64,000 bases of DNA. Source: Aselliscus stoliczkanus (lineage: Eukaryota > Chordata > Mammalia > Chiroptera > Hipposideridae). A model generated the notes under the pieces. The model was not told the origin of the DNA. It saw only the letters and a program-made list of their open reading frames with translations, and did no database searches. Positions 33,301 through 40,348 of this stretch are shown here, piece after piece (the first letter of the stretch is position 1; each line of letters opens with the position of its first letter). The stretch covers positions 53,358,771 through 53,422,770 of the forward strand of contig CM066737.1 of assembly GCA_033961575.1 (NCBI GenBank). The letters run 5' to 3'. Position numbers and translations under genes: made by a program.

Positions 33301-34206
33301 TGTTCCAGGGACTTCCAGGGTTGAATGTTGTATAAATTATTTGTAATTTCATTGTGATCCTGGGAGACAGTTGGCACGACGTCTGTCTATTCCACCATCT
33401 TACTGGAAGTCCATATACTTTAGATACTGAATGACATTGGTGCTTTTGCAATTGGATGGAAAAAATTAAAATATATTGTTTCAAATTTTTAGTTTTTCCC
33501 TTGTAAATTTTTCCTTAAATCTTTGGCACCAGTTATTGCTATCAACTACTGAGCATAAATGAACATAGAATAAAGGACCATGATTATTTTGCACATTAAT
33601 GGAAAAACACAGATTATCTTACTTATTTTATATGGTAAAATTAATGGTATTTTGTGTTTGTCTGACCCTGAGCAAGTTTAAGGACCACCAAGTTAAATAA
33701 ATCATTAGAATGGAACAGAAATGTTAATATATTCAGTGTACTAATTTGCTTATAGGCCAAGCAAAGAACTACAAAAATCTGTGCCCTCGATTTAATGATC
33801 ACCCTGTATGACACTTTTAGGCTATAATGGGTAAAAAGCAGTTAACACTTCTGTTCAACAAACAAATGTCAGGTAGACTGCTATTTGCCTGAAAGCTAAG
33901 GAAAGCAAATCAAGAACAGTCTTGTCCACTGTTTTCATAGTTTCCTAACAGATAAACCTGCTTTTTTCCCCCCTGTATTTTATAATACTTAAAGCTGTAT
34001 AAATCAATATGTAAAGTTTTATAGATCATATGTTGAAGGGAGAATGTAAGTTATTATATTCCTGGGATTTTTTGACCTCAGATTAATGATGCGTGACTTT
34101 TTCCCCCGCTATAGGCATGCTGCAAATGAAGCTACACGAGTTAACACGTGTTTTCAAGGAATTGTCTTCACCAGGAGCAGGAATACAACATCAGGATTTC
34201 TTTTGA
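3203..34206 (+). CDS. NUP62CL: NUP62CL gene, spliced, seven coding exons seen, 5' incomplete
   Basis: A paralogue of nucleoporin p62. p62 sits in the central channel of the nuclear pore, with an FG-rich N part and a C-terminal Nsp1/Nup62-type coiled coil that pairs with Nup54 and Nup58. The exons at 3203, 10989, 11394, 11585, 13448, 17741 and 34115 translate in one continuous frame that follows the p62 C-terminal region, with segments such as [38 protein letters not shown] and [11 protein letters not shown]. All acceptors are AG. Donors after exons 1, 4, 5 and 6 are GT, but those after exons 2 and 3 are lost. All seven exons joined from the ATG at 3214 would give 249 residues; without exons 2 and 3 they give 182, still in frame. 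Whether the locus is functional is open. RBM41 follows 6.4 kb downstream on the same strand. Confidence 0.85.
3590..3846 (-). mobile_element. MIR SINE
   Basis: Reverse-complement MIR features: 'gtgagaaaactgg' (fraction of the core), a 'cacacacttagtaatgg' segment and 'gagcc..gattaaaatccagg' on the + strand. This is an ancient mammal-wide SINE, diverged as expected. Confidence 0.75.
4815..4917 (+). mobile_element. Short-form tRNA-derived SINE
   Basis: Head gggccggctgattggcgcgg through 'caccgccctc', then an A tail. The flanks repeat 'aagtttta', fitting insertion into the surrounding antisense L1. Confidence 0.9.
5669..5780 (-). mobile_element. Short-form tRNA-derived SINE
   Basis: T-rich tail, then gagggcagtgtcactggccc through cggctggccc. 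Target-site duplication gtattcccttctct at 5655-5668 and again from 5781. Confidence 0.9.
6427..6755. mobile_element. Tigger2-like non-autonomous DNA transposon
   Basis: Terminal inverted repeats: cagttgacccttgaacaacc at the left end and its imperfect complement (ttgttcaagggtcagctg) at the right, with TA target duplications (6425-6426, 6756-6757). The 329-bp interior has no transposase frame. The TIR matches the Tigger2/MER8 type of pogo-like elements as I remember it. Confidence 0.75.
7536..7679. repeat. Two-copy 72-bp tandem duplication
   Basis: Positions 7536-7607 and 7608-7679 are near-identical (catcattaag ... aagag), differing at a handful of bases. The unit is antisense L1 3' sequence, so this is a local duplication within the old L1. 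Confidence 0.85.
7797..7903 (-). mobile_element. Short-form tRNA-derived SINE
   Basis: T tail, gagggcagtgtcaccggtcc through ccactcggccggc; an older copy with several substitutions. Confidence 0.85.
10900..10950 (-). mobile_element. Mariner terminal fragment next to NUP62CL exon 2
   Basis: ggttagcaacatggttgcaa followed by an end reading aacttaattgtcagacctc matches the right end of the mariner copy at 43439-43993. TA follows at 10951. Only about 50 bp remains, and it ends 38 bp before the exon 2 acceptor. Confidence 0.7.
10989..11139 (+). pseudogene. NUP62CL: NUP62CL exon 2, splice donor lost
   Basis: Strong acceptor (pyrimidine run then cag at 10986-10988). The 151-nt exon encodes the start of the p62-type coiled-coil domain: [20 protein letters not shown], then [14 protein letters not shown] and ENVEM, matching the p62 segment that begins with MTYAQLESLINKWSLELEDQ. 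The expected donor after ENVEM reads ctaagaag at 11140; restoring one base would give a consensus gtaagaag. Reading on gives six extra codons and a TAA at 11158-11160. As it stands the exon can only be retained with early termination, spliced at a cryptic site, or skipped. Confidence 0.8.
11394..11443 (+). pseudogene. NUP62CL: NUP62CL exon 3, splice donor lost
   Basis: Acceptor ttttcctttatag. The 50-nt exon encodes [16 protein letters not shown] plus two bases of Arg, aligning with p62 ITSLHREVEKVKLDQKR. Phase fits both neighbours. The donor position (11444) reads gaagaac where gtaagaac would be expected, consistent with loss of a single T. Exons 2 and 3 together are 201 nt, a multiple of three. 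Confidence 0.75.
11585..11719 (+). CDS. NUP62CL: NUP62CL exon 4
   Basis: Acceptor tttttttttccag and donor gtaagt. Encodes [20 protein letters not shown], then [20 protein letters not shown] and DFERT, corresponding to p62 LDQELDFILSQQKELEDLLS and what follows; part of the long coiled coil. The first base completes an Arg codon from exon 3, or a Lys codon if exon 1 is joined directly. No frameshift or stop. Confidence 0.85.
12866..12896. repeat. (GT)n microsatellite
   Basis: About fifteen GT units in NUP62CL intron 4. The rest of this intron (11720-13447) shows no exon and no repeat I can name. Confidence 0.9.
13448..13559 (+). CDS. NUP62CL: NUP62CL exon 5
   Basis: Acceptor acctaaattttcag and donor gtatgt. 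Encodes [20 protein letters not shown], then [17 protein letters not shown], aligning with p62 [20 protein letters not shown]; ends in phase 0. The p62 residues around DPLQQ appear to be shortened at the exon 5/6 join. Frame intact. Confidence 0.85.
14968..15418 (-). mobile_element. Long-form tRNA-derived SINE
   Basis: T-rich tail at 14968, then the full body (gaattggggg near 14991; 'ctagttgtggaggacgtcac' at 15063) and the tRNA-like head ending ggctggccc. The flanks repeat tctaaatttttt-like sequence. In NUP62CL intron 5. Confidence 0.9.
15730..15900 (-). mobile_element. Antisense L1 3'-end fragment
   Basis: 'attgtggtgacattggttaa' followed by a 'ggtttcaagtatacacttct' type phrase matches, in reverse complement, the L1 3'-UTR also seen at 35120-35230 and 44575-44700. 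Confidence 0.65.
16003..16081 (+). mobile_element. Short-form SINE, internally deleted (first of a tandem pair)
   Basis: gggccgggccggccg joined to a degenerate middle and then 'caggtcccacatatgagggc' with an A tail. Flanked by aaaaagtatg at 15993-16002 and 16082-16091. Confidence 0.75.
16092..16189 (+). mobile_element. Short-form SINE (second of a tandem pair)
   Basis: Head cagccggttgagtggcgtgg to cactaccctc plus A tail. Uses the same aaaaagtatg motif, which appears a third time at 16190-16199. Confidence 0.85.
16360..17280 (+). mobile_element. L1 3'-UTR, sense, split by a SINE
   Basis: 'atactgtattatctcactta' upstream and 'ggtacaaacgtccagttata' downstream are typical of an L1 3' region, and the pieces are collinear on both sides of the SINE at 16485-16925. 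Confidence 0.7.
16485..16925 (+). mobile_element. Long-form tRNA-derived SINE
   Basis: Complete head (gggcaggctgagtggcacg), body and A-rich tail, inserted in the L1 3'-UTR above. The minus-strand frame of 186 codons across it is repeat sequence, not a gene. Confidence 0.9.
17320..17429 (-). mobile_element. Short-form tRNA-derived SINE
   Basis: gagggcagtgtcactggccc to cactcagccggcc, with taaagttttttt on both sides as target duplication. Confidence 0.9.
17741..17798 (+). CDS. NUP62CL: NUP62CL exon 6
   Basis: Acceptor tttatctccatcag and donor gtagga. The 58-nt exon encodes [19 protein letters not shown] plus one base, aligning with p62 ICKILNAHMDSLQWIDQNS. One base is left over, which fits the 2-nt start of the exon at 34115. 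The intron that follows is about 16.3 kb and repeat-filled. Confidence 0.85.
18300..18450 (+). mobile_element. L1 3'-end fragment
   Basis: 'gtcaatggaattgtaataga' and 'gtcactttgtaaggggag' recur at 51640-51770; a simple AATA-rich tail follows. Confidence 0.6.
18497..18924 (-). mobile_element. Long-form tRNA-derived SINE, internal deletion
   Basis: The body lacks the roughly 35-bp segment (gcttcactggcccatgttgg and following) present in the sibling copies, joining 'ggacgttg' to 'tcttcccgg'. The head ends cggccggccc at 18924. Confidence 0.9.
19790..20350 (+). mobile_element. Ancient dispersed repeat, family not resolved
   Basis: 19880-20340 looks like a common old mammalian repeat ('ggataacttgacactatgtg', 'aagaagtacacaatatcacc'), which I recall as widespread but cannot name with confidence. 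The open frame at 19882-20091 belongs to it. Confidence 0.4.
20351..21277. other. Unassigned intronic sequence
   Basis: NUP62CL intron 6. No exon with matching phase and no named repeat seen. Confidence 0.3.
21278..21453 (-). mobile_element. Long-form SINE, 3' part missing, fused to an L1 3' end
   Basis: The tRNA-like head ends ggctggcccc at 21453 and the body stops at ggcaggggctg (21278) instead of running to the T-rich tail. L1 3' sequence starts immediately after the head, so this may be a SINE truncated by rearrangement or a chimera. Confidence 0.75.
21454..23905 (-). mobile_element. L1 with 5'-UTR, ORF1 and 3' end but most of ORF2 missing
   Basis: From the right: 5'-UTR (about 23200-23905, starting at gccatcttgactgg), ORF1 (coiled-coil piece on the minus strand at 22936-23142 with a [20 protein letters not shown] segment; C-terminal half near 22390-22800), ORF2 start (about 22075-22380), then an abrupt join near 22072 to the distal ORF2/3'-UTR (21454-22070). 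Most of the reverse transcriptase region is absent. Frames are interrupted. The 195-codon + strand frame at 23158-23745 is the antisense of the 5'-UTR. Confidence 0.7.
25034..25075. repeat. (ATT)n microsatellite
   Basis: Fourteen ATT units in NUP62CL intron 6. Confidence 0.95.
25255..25550 (-). mobile_element. Antisense L1 3'-end fragment
   Basis: 'ttaggtgtacaacacaatg' and 'gtagtcaccatgctgtaag' are reverse-complement L1 3' phrases. Confidence 0.55.
25999..26113. mobile_element. piggyBac-type MITE (115 bp)
   Basis: Flanked on both sides by TTAA (25995-25998 and 26114-26117), the piggyBac target duplication. The ends are perfect 8-bp inverted repeats cacattgt / acaatgtg, or 12 bp counting the TTAA. 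The interior is two direct copies of about 53 bp, each with gcatttgagcgatat and tttactcgtttcccaca. The reverse complement tgtgggaaacgagtaaa resembles the subterminal sequence of bat piggyBac elements as I recall it. No coding capacity. Confidence 0.75.
26805..27081 (+). repeat. Decayed direct copy of the RBM41 promoter region
   Basis: Aligns end to end with 40349-40638: shared blocks include aggtgactcctaggttt, aacctctacaagaaattc, ctactacaattcccag, cagagttctggga and ataggggcctg. Similarity stops 7 bp before the RBM41 ATG. Most CpGs of the promoter are TpG, CpA or lost here (for example accgcgcag versus accactcag). Same orientation, in NUP62CL intron 6. Confidence 0.85.
27764..27845. mobile_element. 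Mariner-type MITE (82 bp)
   Basis: Left end ttgggttgtcagaaaagtca and right end complementary to it (tgacttttccgacaacccca), flanked by TA on both sides. The interior is a T-rich spacer of about 30 bp. Almost the whole element can fold as a hairpin. No coding capacity. Confidence 0.85.
28330..29640 (-). mobile_element. Antisense L1 fragments
   Basis: Reverse-complement L1 3' and ORF2 phrases ('gcaatcactaatctattttc'; 'tttcatagggattacattga'). A short SINE at 29059-29160 splits it. No intact frame. Confidence 0.7.
29059..29160 (+). mobile_element. Short-form tRNA-derived SINE
   Basis: gggccggctgagtggtgcgg to cttcaaaaaaaa; the flanks share tgggtagtgt. Confidence 0.9.
30180..33410 (-). mobile_element. 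L1 with 5'-UTR, ORF1, partial ORF2 and 3' end
   Basis: Right to left: GC- and CpG-rich 5'-UTR (about 32420-33410, starting near ccagtaagatggtggaatag on the minus strand), ORF1 in two frames (32164-32418 and 31544-31981, the latter with the RRM/C-terminal region, [20 protein letters not shown]), then ORF2 endonuclease (30878-31300: [39 protein letters not shown]) and linker (30650-30874). Near 30645 it jumps to 3'-UTR sequence, so the reverse transcriptase is missing. Relatively young-looking because long frames survive. Confidence 0.75.
30336..30369. repeat. (AT)n microsatellite
   Basis: Seventeen AT units inside the L1 3' region. Confidence 0.9.
34115..34206 (+). CDS. NUP62CL: NUP62CL terminal coding exon 7
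   Basis: Acceptor tttttcccccgctatag ends at 34114. Joined to the single base left by exon 6 it reads [17 protein letters not shown], aligning with the C-terminal p62 segment SALLQRKVEEVTKVCEG, then runs on to a TGA at 34204-34206 a similar distance from the p62 C terminus. The phase fit plus the similarity make this the best candidate for the last exon; the 16.3-kb intron before it is long but repeat-filled. The C-terminal tail after VFKE is not conserved. Confidence 0.7.
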
Positions 34207-34323
34207 TTGAAGACCATATCTTCAGTGTGTTGTTTTTGCTTTATACATTACATGTTGTTTTTGGTAAATTTTGATGACATTAAGTAGAGTAGTATTTACA
34301 GTTGGTATTTACTCTTTGGTTGC

Positions 34324-34329
34324 AATAAA
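34324..34329 (+). promoter_or_regulatory. NUP62CL: Polyadenylation signal AATAAA, likely NUP62CL
   Basis: AATAAA 118 bp after the stop codon, followed directly by a GT-rich stretch (gtgtgtgtttgttt), the usual downstream element. Implies a 3'-UTR of about 140 nt. Confidence 0.65.
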
Positions 34330-34389
34330 GTGTGTGTTTGTTTAGGTGTTTTTTTTTCCATTTAAATTTTGTGCTGTTCAGAATTATAC

Positions 34390-34427
34390 TATAGTTTGGA
34401 TTTTAGTATTAGCAAATCCAAACTATA
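34390..34427. repeat. Perfect 14-bp inverted repeat
   Basis: tatagtttggattt at 34390-34403 and its exact complement at 34414-34427 around a 10-base loop. It lies about 60 bp past the NUP62CL polyadenylation signal. Confidence 0.8.
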
Positions 34428-34814
34428 TTAGCCCTTTTGTCTAGGCAGCAGCCTATTAGATGTTGACTGTGTAATTTGTGTCTTACTTTCCCAGATTCAA
34501 TACTCTACCACCAGCATACATCACCCTTCTCACTCCAAGAAGACCATAGAGAAATTCTCACCAAAATTCTCAACCAGTCTTTGCTGGTTGCATGTTAATA
34601 GTAGTGCTACATACTGTAAAGTCTCTCTCCTCAAAGGAACTTACTGTCTCATTTGAGATATGATAAATGCATGTCTGTATAAAACATAGACAATACAAGG
34701 AAGTATGTGGCAAACTACAGGAAGTGTGCTGGGAAGGTGGGAAGAAAAGTTAAGAGTGGGTTTGGGACTTTTAAGTAATTTTTGAAAGGGCAAGATTTGG
34801 TCAATTTGTTTATT

Positions 34815-34817
<3 letters not shown>

Positions 34818-34857
<40 letters not shown>

Positions 34858-34954
34858 TTTTAAGGGCAGTGTAACTGGCTCTCATATGTGGGACCAAACC
34901 GGGGCCGCTGGCTTCCCAGGCCAGCGCTTAACCACCGCGCCACTCGGCCGGCCC
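34818..34954 (-). mobile_element. Short-form SINE with (TTTA)n tail
   Basis: The tail has become a TTTA microsatellite (to 34860); gggcagtgtaactggctctc to cggccggcc follows. Flanks share caatttgtttatttt. Confidence 0.9.
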
Positions 34955-35014
34955 AATTTGTTTATTTTTGACGTACAGTTATCCTGGTGTTTTACTTGAT
35001 TTTAGCATATGATT

Positions 35015-35095
35015 TTTTTTTTTGAGGGCAGTGTCACTGGCCCTCATATGTGGGACCCAAACCAGGGCCGCTGGGGTCCCAAGCCAGCTCTTAAC
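35015..35095 (-). mobile_element. Short-form SINE lacking the tRNA 5' end
   Basis: T tail and gagggcagtgtcactggccc up to cagctcttaacc, where it stops; a gcatatgatttttg target duplication sits on both sides (about 35004 and 35096). The copy is therefore 5'-truncated at insertion. Confidence 0.85.
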
Positions 35096-35109
35096 CGCAT
35101 ATGATTTTT

Positions 35110-35240
35110 GTGTGTGTGTTGTTTTTTAAATTGAATGTATTGGATGATAATGGTTAGTATAATCACATAGGTTTCAAGTTTACATTTCTATATAATATAT
35201 CATCTGTATATCACATTGTGTGCTCATTAAGCATATGATT
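35110..35240 (-). mobile_element. Antisense L1 3'-end fragment
   Basis: 'cataggtttcaagtttacat' and 'atatcatctgtatatcacat' match the L1 3' phrases at 15750 and 44620. Confidence 0.65.
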
Positions 35241-35613
35241 TATAATTTGTTTTTGTGTATTTGTTTTTCAAGAAAAAGCCATGCACTTAGCTTAATCTCT
35301 TATATTTCATGTTTTACCTAAGTCATAAATAAAGGTGATGTTCCAAAATAAACTCTTTGAAAGTTTTTTAGTGACTAGTGCTTAGTTGCCTAGAATTACT
35401 GAGCTGAATTTCTGTTGTACTAACCACACCTGACCATCCTAAGGGGTACATATTAAAGGAAGAAAATATTTTTGAAATTAGTATTAAAGATTTTCATCAC
35501 CTTATGAGTAAACAAAATATCAGAACTTATATAGCCTCTTTTTCTCTTACCCAAACTTCTCAAAGTAGCAGCTTCTTATAAAGTTTTTGTTACCACTCAA
35601 AATTATGATTTCT

Positions 35614-36021
35614 TTTTTTTTTAAGATTTTATTGGGGAATCGGGAAAGGGGAATAGACAAGTTGCTGTCCTTTGCTGTACTTTTGTTCTTCAGTCTAGTT
35701 GTGGAGGACATCGCTTCACTGGCCCATGTTGGTATTATTGTGCTCTTCCCGGGTGAGGCAGTCACTCGCCGGACATTGGACGGCCACTCATGGCGGCTCA
35801 CGGCAGCTGAGCTTCACGCCCGCTGCCGGCCAGCCCCACTGCAGCCTACCCAGTTGCCGGTGACTCACAGCAGCCCAGTTCCAGGTCGAGCTGTTGTTCA
35901 CCATCTTAGCTATTGAGGGCACAGCGTCACTGGCCCACATGTGGGATCCGAACAGGGTCCCTGCTGCTCAGAGCTGGCATCCCAAGCCAATTCCTGACCA
36001 ACGCGCCACTCAGCCATCCCT
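35614..36021 (-). mobile_element. Long-form tRNA-derived SINE
   Basis: Target duplication ttatgatttct at about 35603-35613 and again after 36022. The body is somewhat diverged and shortened; the head ends cactcagccatccc. Confidence 0.9.
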
Positions 36022-36088
36022 TGTTTATGATTTCTGTAGGTAAACACTCTTTGGGTAAAATCTTAAATAATCTTTATTTTTGAGTCTA

Positions 36089-36112
36089 ATATTATTATTA
36101 TTATTATTATTA
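36089..36112. repeat. (ATT)n microsatellite
   Basis: Eight ATT units between NUP62CL and RBM41. The surrounding 36113-37830 has no repeat I can name and no supported gene. Confidence 0.85.
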
Positions 36113-37836
36113 CACACTAGATAAAGACAGTTTCCCTATTGTTTTTAGAGGTCCAGCACCTGTAAAGTAGTCTATGCATAAGTTAAGTTCCACATTCAGT
36201 TAAAAGAATATAATGTAATAGAGGAAACACTGGATTTAGTCTTGTCCCTGCCTATTTAACTAGGCAATTTCATTTGTGCATCATCTTTTGTTTATAACAT
36301 GAAAGAATTGGACCATATTAAGGTTTTCCCAACTGAAAGAAATGAGTTGTCATTTCGTTGAAGCTTTGTGATTATTTTGTCTTTACTACCAGTGCTGACT
36401 GTGAAGTTCCTTAGTATCATAAAGAAAAACAGGCTACGGTACTCCTATTGACTTTGCACTGAGAGTTACAGTGTTTTGGGATTTTTTTCCTATTGTTTTT
36501 TTCCAGGACATAGAAGAGGTCAGTGGATGCAAGTGGCTTCCAGATCAAAATAGTAACACTACAAAATTTACTCGTATATCTCTAAGGTTCCTTCAGACTC
36601 TGGTTCAACATGATATTGTTGAGTATATTTTAACTGAAAGATAAGAAATAACCTATTTTTATGGGTAATTTTAAGGCAAGATTTATATTAGGTACTGGAA
36701 TCTTGAGCCCCTTATAACCATTGTGAAAGACCAGCTAACATTAGCTGAAGGAGAATTCTTAAATTTGTTGTGTTGACACTTTCCCAGTGCTTATCTACTC
36801 ATCTCATTTTTGTCTTTTGAAAAACATGCTATATTTATTTTCTATAAAAGCATCTATGCTATTTCATTTGGGGAATATGAAAGATGTGCACAGTTGTTTA
36901 TAATTCATATTGGATGAGTGATGCTATTCCTTCTCAAGAGAAAGTTTTTGGTTTTAACATCTTGCATATCTGGAAATTATAATTGCTTCATAATATATTC
37001 ATCAGAAGTGTGCAGTGAACAAAGTGCCTAAAAAGGACAAACCCTGAAAATATATCTATGTTAAGGAGGAGCTTCTGGCTTAATTAAACTAACCTTGTTA
37101 AATTGTCAGAAAGACAAATGAGGCATAGTTTTCAGATTGTCTTAAATTGTTCTAGGGGCAAAATTGTGAAAATACCTCATGGTAATATCTCTGTGTTCAT
37201 GAATAACATCTAGAAATCTCAAAGCTTTTTATATACTGTCTGACATCCTTTTAAAGCAGGGAGAGGGATGCTGTGGGAAATGAAATAGCTATTATTCCAC
37301 AGTTAATAAGTTTGGCTGAGCTAGAAATAGCCAGGTTTTCCTGCTAATGCAATTTTCTGAATGTGTTTTTCCTTGGTACCTACCACTCGGGCTGGCTACA
37401 GTCATGCACAGGTATATAGAGTAGTACTTCCTTATGACCTTGTTTTTCTAGTTGCAGTTTCAGTCTATATGGGTATATATTTTTAGCTATTCATTCCCCA
37501 CTCATCCCACCTAGTGGGTTTGTGATGTAGTGTGTACCACTTTAATACCAATAGGCCATATGTTTCATTAGAAGTTGTATACAAGTCTGGTGTGATAGAC
37601 AGTGTAGTTTTGATACACCCTTTGCCACCTTCCCAGGGGACAAACACACTAGCAATTTGGTGTATTTTTTCCATTTCCCTATTGATCAATGTGTCAGTTG
37701 GACATTTTGGTTGAGTGGCAGAATTCAGCCCCACCACTATATGGGATTTACCTGGTGCAGGCTATGATATGACCCACATGATACTCTCCATGAGATTTTC
37801 AATCTGTTAGAAGTTCTCAGTGTAAGAAGTGCAAGA

Positions 37837-37950
37837 TCGGGCCAGCTGAGTGGTGCGGTGGTTAAGCGCTGGCTTGGGAAGCCAGCGGCCCTGGTTCGGG
37901 TCCCACATATGAGGGTCAGTGACACTGCCCTCAAAAAAAAAAAAAAAAAA
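37837..37950 (+). mobile_element. Short-form tRNA-derived SINE
   Basis: cgggccagctgagtggtgcg to cactgccctc with an 18-base A tail; flanks share aagtgc. Confidence 0.9.
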
Positions 37951-38099
37951 CTAAAACAAGTGCCATGTCTTCCAGTAGCTGCTCTTTGGACTTATCTTCT
38001 AACTTGTGCATGGCAATACGGCAGTTTGAATGAGTCTGAATCTACTAGATAACCTTGGAATATTTGCTCATAGATGACCACCATATCAAGTGACTTTAA

Positions 38100-38240
38100 A
38101 ACCATACTTTTGTATAGTACTTTACAGTGACCCTACTCTGAGATATTATCCTCATTTTGCAGATGAGGAAACTGGCCTAGACCAGTTAAAGAAATTTATT
38201 CAATCTCACATACTCTTGTAACTTGCCAAAGAAAATGTTC
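38100..38240 (-). mobile_element. MIR SINE fragment
   Basis: 'cctcattttgcagatgagga' and following 'aactggcctag' are the reverse-complement MIR core. Confidence 0.7.
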
Positions 38241-38534
38241 AAGTCCAGATTACCTATTTTGCTATATTGTCAATAACTGGGAACTGAGAAATCCAAACAC
38301 TGTGACCCCCAAACCCATGATATTTTTATTCTTTGGCTTTTTGTGATACACAAAGGATTCTCTTTCATTAAAAAAAATGATTGACCATATAATATAATCA
38401 TGTAGTTCAAAATTCAAAGAGTACAAAAAGATACACAATGAAGAGTATTTCCCATCCTTGTTCATCACCATCCAGTTCTCCTACCTGGAGGCATTCACTT
38501 ACCACTTGTTTGTATGTTTTTCCAGAGGTATTTT

Positions 38535-38959
38535 TTAAAAAGATTTTATTGTGGAATTTGGGGAGGGGAACAGTGTTGGAGAATCGGGGAAGGGGAACAG
38601 ACAAGTTGCTGTCTTTTTGTTCTTCAGTCTAGTTGCGGAGGATGTTGCTTCACTGGCCCATGTTGGCATCATCATTGCGCTCCTCCCGGATGAGGCAGAT
38701 CAGTCGCCAGCCTCTGGATGTCGCTCACCCCGGCTATAGGCAGCTCACGCTGGCTGCCTGCCACTCACTGTAGCCTATGGCAGCCCACTGCAGCAGGGGC
38801 TGCAGCCTACACTGTCGCAGGGGCTCGCGCAGCCCAGCTCCAGGTGGAGATGGTGTTAGCTGTAGAGGGCACTGTCACTGGCCCTCATATGTGGGATCCG
38901 AATCAGGGCCGCTGGTGTCCCAAAACCAGCTCCCAACCAATGCGCCATTCGGCCAGCCC
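38535..38959 (-). mobile_element. Long-form tRNA-derived SINE with perfect 14-bp target duplication
   Basis: tccagaggtatttt at 38521-38534 and 38960-38973 are identical, indicating a fairly recent insertion. Body and head are complete. Confidence 0.95.
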
Positions 38960-39940
38960 TCCAGAGGTATTTTATACATACGTAAGCAAACACAAGCAAA
39001 TCTCCCTCTTTTACTCAAATGGAAGCATACTATATACATTGTTCTGTACCTTGCTATTGAACTAAATACATTTTAGAGATTGTTCAGTAGCACTCCATAG
39101 AGAACTTTGTCATCTCTGGGACTGCTGCATAGTTTTCCATTGAATGAGTGTATCACATTCATGGATATTTATTTGTAGAATTTTATTATATACAATGCTT
39201 CAGTGGACATGTATACATGTACATACTTGAGGATGCATAGTATTGAGGATACCATTCATACACATTGAATTGCTGTGCTAAAGGGAATGTGCATTTATGA
39301 TTTCAAATGTATCCTCAGGTTGCCTTTCTTAGAGGTAACCAATTTATATTACTAACAGAGATGTATTGAGAGTGACTATTTCCCCACAATCTCAACAAAA
39401 CAAGTGTGTTCTCAATCGTGTGGATCTTTACCAGTCTGGTAAGTGAAAAATGTTATTTTAATGTGCTTTTTAAATAAACTTTTTTTTAAGAACAATTTTA
39501 AATTTACAGAAAAGTTGCATAGTATGGAATTCCATGTGCCTCCACTCAGTTCCCTTAGTGTTAACATCTTAACATATCTCTGGTATTTTGTCACAGCTAA
39601 TCAACCTTATTATTAACTAAAGTGCATAGTGTATTCATATTTCCTTTTTTTTTTTACCTATGGCCCCTTTTCTGTTCCAGGATCCCATCTAGGATACCAC
39701 ATTACATTTTGTCACCACCATGTCTCTTTCAGCTCCTTTGGCTAAGACAGATACTCAGATTTTCCATGTTTTTGATGACCTTGACTATTTTGAGAAGTAC
39801 AGGTCAAGTGTTTTATAGTCAGTGTACTTGGAGATTTCCATATCACTTATGAGATTAAACATCTTTCTTTTCACATACTTAAGGACATTTGTATTTCCAT
39901 TTCTGAGAACGAAGAGCCCATGCTCTTAATCGCTATGCTA

Positions 39941-40048
39941 GGGCCGGCCAAGTGGAGCGGTGGTTAAGTGCTGGCTTGGGAAGCCAGTGGCCCCAGTTCA
40001 GTCCCACATGTGAGGGCCAGTGACACTGCCCTCAAAAAAGAAAGAAAA
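39941..40048 (+). mobile_element. Short-form tRNA-derived SINE
   Basis: agggccggccaagtggagcg to cactgccctc and an A-rich tail; flanks aatcgctatgct / aatcactatgct. Confidence 0.9.
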
Positions 40049-40348
40049 ATAAATCACTATGCTGTACCCCTCTCTTGATTCACCATAATTATCAGTAAAA
40101 CGTTTAGAGGCCTGAATACACATGGATTTCTGATTCTTACAAAATCAATGTCTTGTACATAAGCCTCTGTTACAGATAGAGGAAAACCATTAGTGTAAGT
40201 GAGATCGTCAATCTTGTGTCTGGTCATTCTGGCTACACTGCGGAGGATGGACCAGAGGCTCCACTTGAAACAACAGGACAGTTAATAAGTCTTTGAAAGC
40301 AGAAGCATGGCTAATGGGGACACAGCTGAAGGAAGTTGGAGGCACCAG

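Noticed and set aside
36507..36644. Acceptor-like ttttttccag followed by a 45-codon frame (DIEEVSGCKWLPDQ...)
   Set aside because: No similarity to p62 or any family I know, and it lies past the NUP62CL stop and polyadenylation signal. Could be an alternative terminal exon, but the sequence alone does not support it.
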